From: Trichomonas vaginalis G3
Taxonomy: Eukaryota > Parabasalia > Trichomonadida > Trichomonadidae
Assembly (NCBI RefSeq): GCF_026262505.1
Contig: NC_067205.1
Coordinates: 26,552,556 to 26,616,555 of the forward strand
Length of the DNA: 64,000 nt
Direction: 5' to 3'
Of the stretch, positions 59,930-64,000 are shown piece by piece. The notes under the pieces are model-generated. The model ran no database searches, was not told the origin of the DNA, and saw nothing but the letters and a program-made list of their open reading frames with translations. The first letter of the stretch is position 1. Every line of letters begins with the position of its first letter. Both the position numbers and the translations under genes were made by a program.

Positions 59930-60037
59930 TTTTTCTAACTAATGAAATTCATTATTTTTGTGCTGAATTCAATAAAAATAATTTTAGGTGAAGAGGTGAG
60001 ATCTCACCTTTTTTCACCTAATTTTTCACCTCTTTTT
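59930..60037. repeat. GGTGA module between cassette genes
   Basis: A module at about 59984-60043, also preceded by GTGCTGAATTC sequence found near 21127 in element 1. Confidence 0.65.
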
Positions 60038-60977
60038 TCACAAGCGTTTTACATGAATTGTACGATGTATATTTGAAATCCTAAACAATTTCGTAGCTTC
60101 AATTTCTTCTTTTAGTACATCGAATGTTTTAATCATGCCGAAAGTCTCTTTATATTTCTTCTTGACGTCAGACAGAAGGAAATCTTCTGCAGTTGGATAG
60201 TTTTTGTTCAGAAATGTCAACATATCCATTTTATCTTCTGCTGGCTTTTCTGCTTCTTTCTTTAAGTCTGCATAGTCGTTTCGCATTCTTTCTATCTCTT
60301 TGACTGAGTAGTTATATTTTCTTATTGCTGCTTTACATTTTGAACATTGCGGATTCATTTTTGCGTTATACATTGAAATAAAACCAGCTAGAACAACTAA
60401 GGCGTCAATGGTTTTCTTTAACTCAAAAGCTGCTGGTTTTAACTGTTCATCCATACCTTACCTCTTCTATCTTTATCTCTTATTTCCCAAACACATTTTG
60501 CAACTAATGAAACAAAGTTATCGTATGTCTTAAACTCCACGATTTATATATGTCAGAAATATTTTTATAAACCATGTCGCAATCTTTGTCCATAACTTTA
60601 TGGTTGCAATGATATCCTAGAAACTCATAATTTACTTTACGTATGAATTTCTTTATTTCTACTGAGTCAGTTGGTTTCACTTCTATTTCGTCGAATTCAG
60701 GAATAGTTAGTTTTTGCTGTTGGATTTCAGGCAATTTGGGTAAATGGTCAATAATGTCCTGCATTTCATAAAGATACTGTTCATTTGTTTCATCTTTCGC
60801 ACTACAGTCTAAATTACTTGTTAAAAGTTCTTGCTTTATCTTCTGGATTTCTGTTTCAAAAGTATATGAAGAAGGAATAAAGCTTTTCATCTCTACCAAC
60901 ATTGACGTAGGATTCATGACTAGCGAGTTTGGTGCTGTAGTTGTTTGAATTGTTGTTGTGCCGATTGTTGAAATCAT
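60038..60977 (-). pseudogene. cassette protein, counterpart of the 22384 gene, broken
   Basis: About 95% identical by eye to the 304-residue protein at 22384, including NPQCSKCKAA and the C-terminal FRISNIHRTIHVKRL. Unknown function. It looks broken, about one break. It opens the cassette in this element as well, so gene order is kept. Confidence 0.75.
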
Positions 60978-61235
60978 ATCTTTTATACAAAATAAAAAAA
61001 ATAAAAATAAAACTAACTTTATTTTTCTATCTTAAGGAAATTCATGAAAATTCACGAGAAAGCTAAAGCAATCTGAGCCGCTAAGCGGTGAGGGTGAAAA
61101 AAGAGTGAAAAAACGGGTGAGATCTCACCTCTTCACCTAAAATATATTTTTGGTGTAAATTTATGAAAATAAATGGTACCATTAATAATACATGACTGTT
61201 CTCGTTCATGTCTGATTTACATCTAATGAAAAAGT
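60978..61235. repeat. spacer with reversed GGTGA module
   Basis: A reversed module at about 61089-61142. The small hairpin GAGCCGCTAAGCGGTG lies at about 61075-61090. No gene. Confidence 0.55.
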
Positions 61236-62313
61236 TTAGAAGAATTTTCTTATTCTTTCTGGCTTATTTTTGTCTTTCCAGGACTTCCGCTCTAATGGTC
61301 CCAGATGTGTTGACTTTGACTCTCTCAAGTTCTTAGATGGTATAACATCTTCAACGCCTCCTTCATATCTTACTTTATAAGTGTCATCGTTTATGTTGTA
61401 GCCAAGTATTTCAATAACCACTCCTCGCTTTGCTTCGTCAATGGTTTCAGCAAGTTTGCCATTACTACTTTCGACTAATTTATGTCGAGGATAAAACGCA
61501 ATAGAGTCGTCAGCAGCTTTTATAAGATATCCATTACCTTGCGTAGAGTCTACGATATAATAGTTTCTACTTAACCTTAAACGTTTCTTTGTCAACGGTT
61601 TGTCGTCAAGAACTACACGAACTTTTGTACCAGGAATGAGGGTAAATTGTGTTGAATTTCTGATATTTTGTGTTTGGCTTCGTTTCTTTTGTATATACTT
61701 TTCTTCTTGTTGTTGTGTCATTGAATTTGGTGTATGTCCTGTTGTAGAATGTGTTGAGGAATTATATACTTCGAGAAAATGTTTCATTGTTTCTTCGGTA
61801 AAGTCTCGCTCTTGATTTAAATCTCTGAGCGTTCTTATGAAGCGGTTTATGATGCCGAGTATGTTATGGTTATGGTCTTCAGTAGTGTAGTGAGTTATGT
61901 TATGCTTAATGAGAAATCTGTGATTTCATTGCTGAGGTATGCACTGGTCTGATGTTAAAGTACTTGGGCTATGTTCTGCTACAAACTTTTGTAAAACTCT
62001 TAACACTTCACGAGTTCCTTTATTTTTCATTATATGCATATGCTTTACGAGTGTTAACATTAATGAAGATGAGGAATGGTTTATGTCCTCCTTTTCTGCT
62101 TTGAATGAGAGTGTCAAATTGGTATGCGTCAGGAGTGTTGGAGTAAATTGGTAAAAAGTAGTCGTAAGGGTTTATTTTTGTTTGATGTACAACATTTTTG
62201 TCAAAGAACCTTTTCACTTCAGCTCTGTTAGTAAATCCCCAACTCTTTGCAGCTTCATTGAACTTCTTAAATGACCTCCATGGATGTTGTTCGAATACTT
62301 CTTTCAAGCTCAT
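61236..62313 (-). pseudogene. Maverick integrase of element 2, broken
   Basis: Reverse-strand pieces of an rve-type integrase. The first acidic motif is near 62130 (YQFDTLIQSRKGGHKPFLIFI), and a TSDQ-type second motif is near 61955. The C-terminal part has a chromo/SH3-like region (GVVIEILGYN, YKVRYEGGVEDVIPSKNL). Its start has a helical N-terminal region (EVFEQHPWRSFKKFN). About three breaks. Clearly a different branch from the integrase at 17864. Confidence 0.8.
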
Positions 62314-62353
62314 TTATGTAAAGTTAAAGATTTTATTCTAGGCTCAAGCGCGT

Positions 62354-64000
62354 TCATTGAACGCGGTACCATGCGAATATAGTCACAAATGGTGGCATAT
62401 AATCTTCACCCGAGCCTGTTGGATTTGTTGTGAAAGTGTGTGAATGATTTCCTGTGGTTCCACAGAAAATACCTGCGCTTGAATCTACTGGGTCACTTGA
62501 AATATCATATCTATGCATTCCCTGTCTATCCGAACCTGCTGCAAGATTTGTATAACCTCTTTTTGTTATTGAATGTGAATGATTACCTGTTGTGTTTGTA
62601 GTTCCTGTATGAGTGTGCGGTGGAAGGTTTGCTTCTTTAATTTTCTTCGAACCTCCTGTTTGCTTTGAAGAGTTAGCACAGTATAAGAATTTATCTACAA
62701 TCTGCTTCCACGTACCAAAACCCAGAACTGTTTCTGGATTTGTTGAGTTCATTGACGTATAAATAGAACCAACAGGATATAATGTTTGAAGTATTTCAGT
62801 CTTTAATGTTTGAAGCTCTGTTTTGTCTGCTTTCTTATCATATAAATCTTGAGCAGTGAATTTAACATTATTTTCATCACCCATGACATAAACATTTTTA
62901 CAGCTAATTTTTTTCTTCGTTGTTATGTTTTCATTCGATGTTAAACCTTGTGGAAAGTTAGGAGGTTTACAATATAATGCATCCCCATCAGTTCCGTCAA
63001 CCGTTCCTTCAATACTTTCTATAGCAACAGTTGAGAAGGAGTTATGTGTATGTTCTTTGTCTGCTTTCTTATCTAACATTGCTGGTAGTTCATATGTTTC
63101 AAAGTTTCTGACATGACCTTCAATGTTCATACATTTACTATTTAAGGAGTTTAGTGTATCTTTTACGCTTGTACTTGGATTCTCTAAAGGTGCACTTGAA
63201 CCAAGGGTATAGTTCAATATTATGTCGTCTGCTCTAACAGTAGTGAAGGATTCATGTGTATGGTTCTTGTCAGCTTTACTATTTAATGTAGCTTGAAGTT
63301 CATTTATATCGGAGATGTTGTGTTTATGAGATTTCAAAACTTTGTTCATTGCTTCGAGTTCAACTTTGTCAGCTTTACTTTTAATAGCATCTTCAAACGT
63401 TATTTTTGACTTAACTCTCAAAGTAAATCTTGGTTCAACTAATACACCTTTAACAGAGAAAGTAGAGGCATAAATTTCATCGTTATAACCAAATGCTTCT
63501 AGCGCTTTACCCGTGTCATAATGTACAGTACAGCTTATGTCATAACCTTTAGCACGAATGTATTTATATCTTCTTTCATTAACATCTTCAGTGCTTATTT
63601 GTTCATCCTGTGTTAAATATCCATGGTAGTCCGTTATAATCTGTTCGTCTGAAGTTATATAATGAACGTGGTTCTTGACTTTATCACTCAGAGCTAAAAG
63701 CTCATTTTTGTCTGCTTTTTCGGCTAATTTCTCATTAACATCATTCACTTCTAATTCAACTCTTCCGCCAGAACTCTTATTATCATTAATCTTTTTCATT
63801 AATTCGGTAATTACGTCATAAAGACTATATTCTGTTTTCGGTTTTGTAAATAATGAGTCAAAATTTCTTTTCATCATTACATCGCTGACATTAATGATAT
63901 CACCAATTCCTTTTTCATTTATTCTCTTCATTAATTCTGCAATAATGACGAATATATAATCTGTTAATTTATTCTCTTCATCGAGGGTTATAGAATGTTT
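62354..64000 (-). CDS. phage tail-collar-type fibre (element 2), 5' end outside window
   Basis: At least 548 codons. The frame stays open to the window edge, so the ATG at 63931 is probably internal (the frame continues LTDYIFVIIAELMKRINE). Repeats of E-L-M-K-R/K-I-N occur near the start. The shaft has KADKNHTH/KADKEHTH repeats (about 63030-63280), and the C-terminal collar is YPVGSIYTSMNS, GFGTW, LPPHTHTGTT, GNHSHSI, GNHSHTF, MPPFVTIFAWYR. The last 200 residues are very close to the element 1 fibre, while the rest differs. Confidence 0.83.
   Translation of the reverse strand, partial: KHSITLDEENKLTDYIFVIIAELMKRINEKGIGDIINVSDVMMKRNFDSLFTKPKTEYSLYDVITELMKKINDNKSSGGRVELEVNDVNEKLAEKADKNELLALSDKVKNHVHYITSDEQIITDYHGYLTQDEQISTEDVNERRYKYIRAKGYDISCTVHYDTGKALEAFGYNDEIYASTFSVKGVLVEPRFTLRVKSKITFEDAIKSKADKVELEAMNKVLKSHKHNISDINELQATLNSKADKNHTHESFTTVRADDIILNYTLGSSAPLENPSTSVKDTLNSLNSKCMNIEGHVRNFETYELPAMLDKKADKEHTHNSFSTVAIESIEGTVDGTDGDALYCKPPNFPQGLTSNENITTKKKISCKNVYVMGDENNVKFTAQDLYDKKADKTELQTLKTEILQTLYPVGSIYTSMNSTNPETVLGFGTWKQIVDKFLYCANSSKQTGGSKKIKEANLPPHTHTGTTNTTGNHSHSITKRGYTNLAAGSDRQGMHRYDISSDPVDSSAGIFCGTTGNHSHTFTTNPTGSGEDYMPPFVTIFAWYRVQ

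Larger units (their letters stand above)
48870..64000. mobile_element. Maverick/Polinton element 2, partial in window
   Basis: Left boundary uncertain (at or just left of transposon copy 2), right end outside the window. It carries capsid, penton-like, PolB, integrase, KilA-N cassette and fibre genes. It shares GGTGA modules and leader boxes with element 1, but its ends, capsid, integrase and replication genes are very different. It is more eroded: PolB, integrase and some small genes are broken, with a dozen or more breaks in all. Confidence 0.88.

Overview
The window looks like nuclear DNA of a parabasalid protist, most likely Trichomonas vaginalis or a close relative. The reasons are: AT-rich DNA; long intronless host genes; host starts sitting 11-29 nt behind a trichomonad initiator (TCA, pyrimidine, A/T); a membrane adenylyl cyclase of the large trichomonad type; and two Maverick/Polinton elements, which are abundant in that genome. 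I ran no searches. Family names come from motifs read by eye.

Layout. 1-735 is a 19-bp minisatellite. 1058-2602 is a tubulin tyrosine ligase-like gene split by one in-frame TAG. 2856-12662 codes a 3,268-residue protein that I do not recognise, with a Pro/Gln/Met-rich tail. 13019-13588 is a Rab GTPase. 13751-37190 is a complete-ended Maverick (element 1), with about 0.8 kb inverted ends and a perfect 6-bp target duplication, CCATGA. 38444-45585 is a PAS/class III adenylyl cyclase gene cut by a 2.43-kb TTAA-specific, Kolobok-like DNA transposon at 41740-44167. A second, nearly identical transposon lies in the opposite orientation at 46437-48865. Next to it begins a second Maverick (element 2), which runs off the right edge at 64000.

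Element 1 carries, left to right: small structural-type proteins, a penton-like candidate, a phage tail-collar fibre, an integrase, an HNH nuclease, a block of four KilA-N genes surrounded by hairpin repeats, a packaging ATPase remnant, an SF3 helicase, and capsid and structural-gene remnants. I find no PolB. Element 2 carries: a structured left end, small proteins, a double-jelly-roll-type capsid gene region, a penton-like candidate, a decayed protein-primed PolB, the same KilA-N cassette, an integrase remnant and a second collar fibre. Both elements are treated as fossils: element 1 has whole ends but several broken genes, and element 2 is more eroded.

Most striking points: an AAV-ITR-like three-way junction at the left end of element 2; hairpin modules that occur both inside KilA-N coding frames and as tandem arrays; a GGTGA-type repeat shared by both elements; divergent genes only 16-18 bp apart with a T-run start signal unlike the host initiator; phage-type collar fibres in eukaryotic elements; and a near-identical KilA-N cassette shared by two elements whose core genes have diverged widely.
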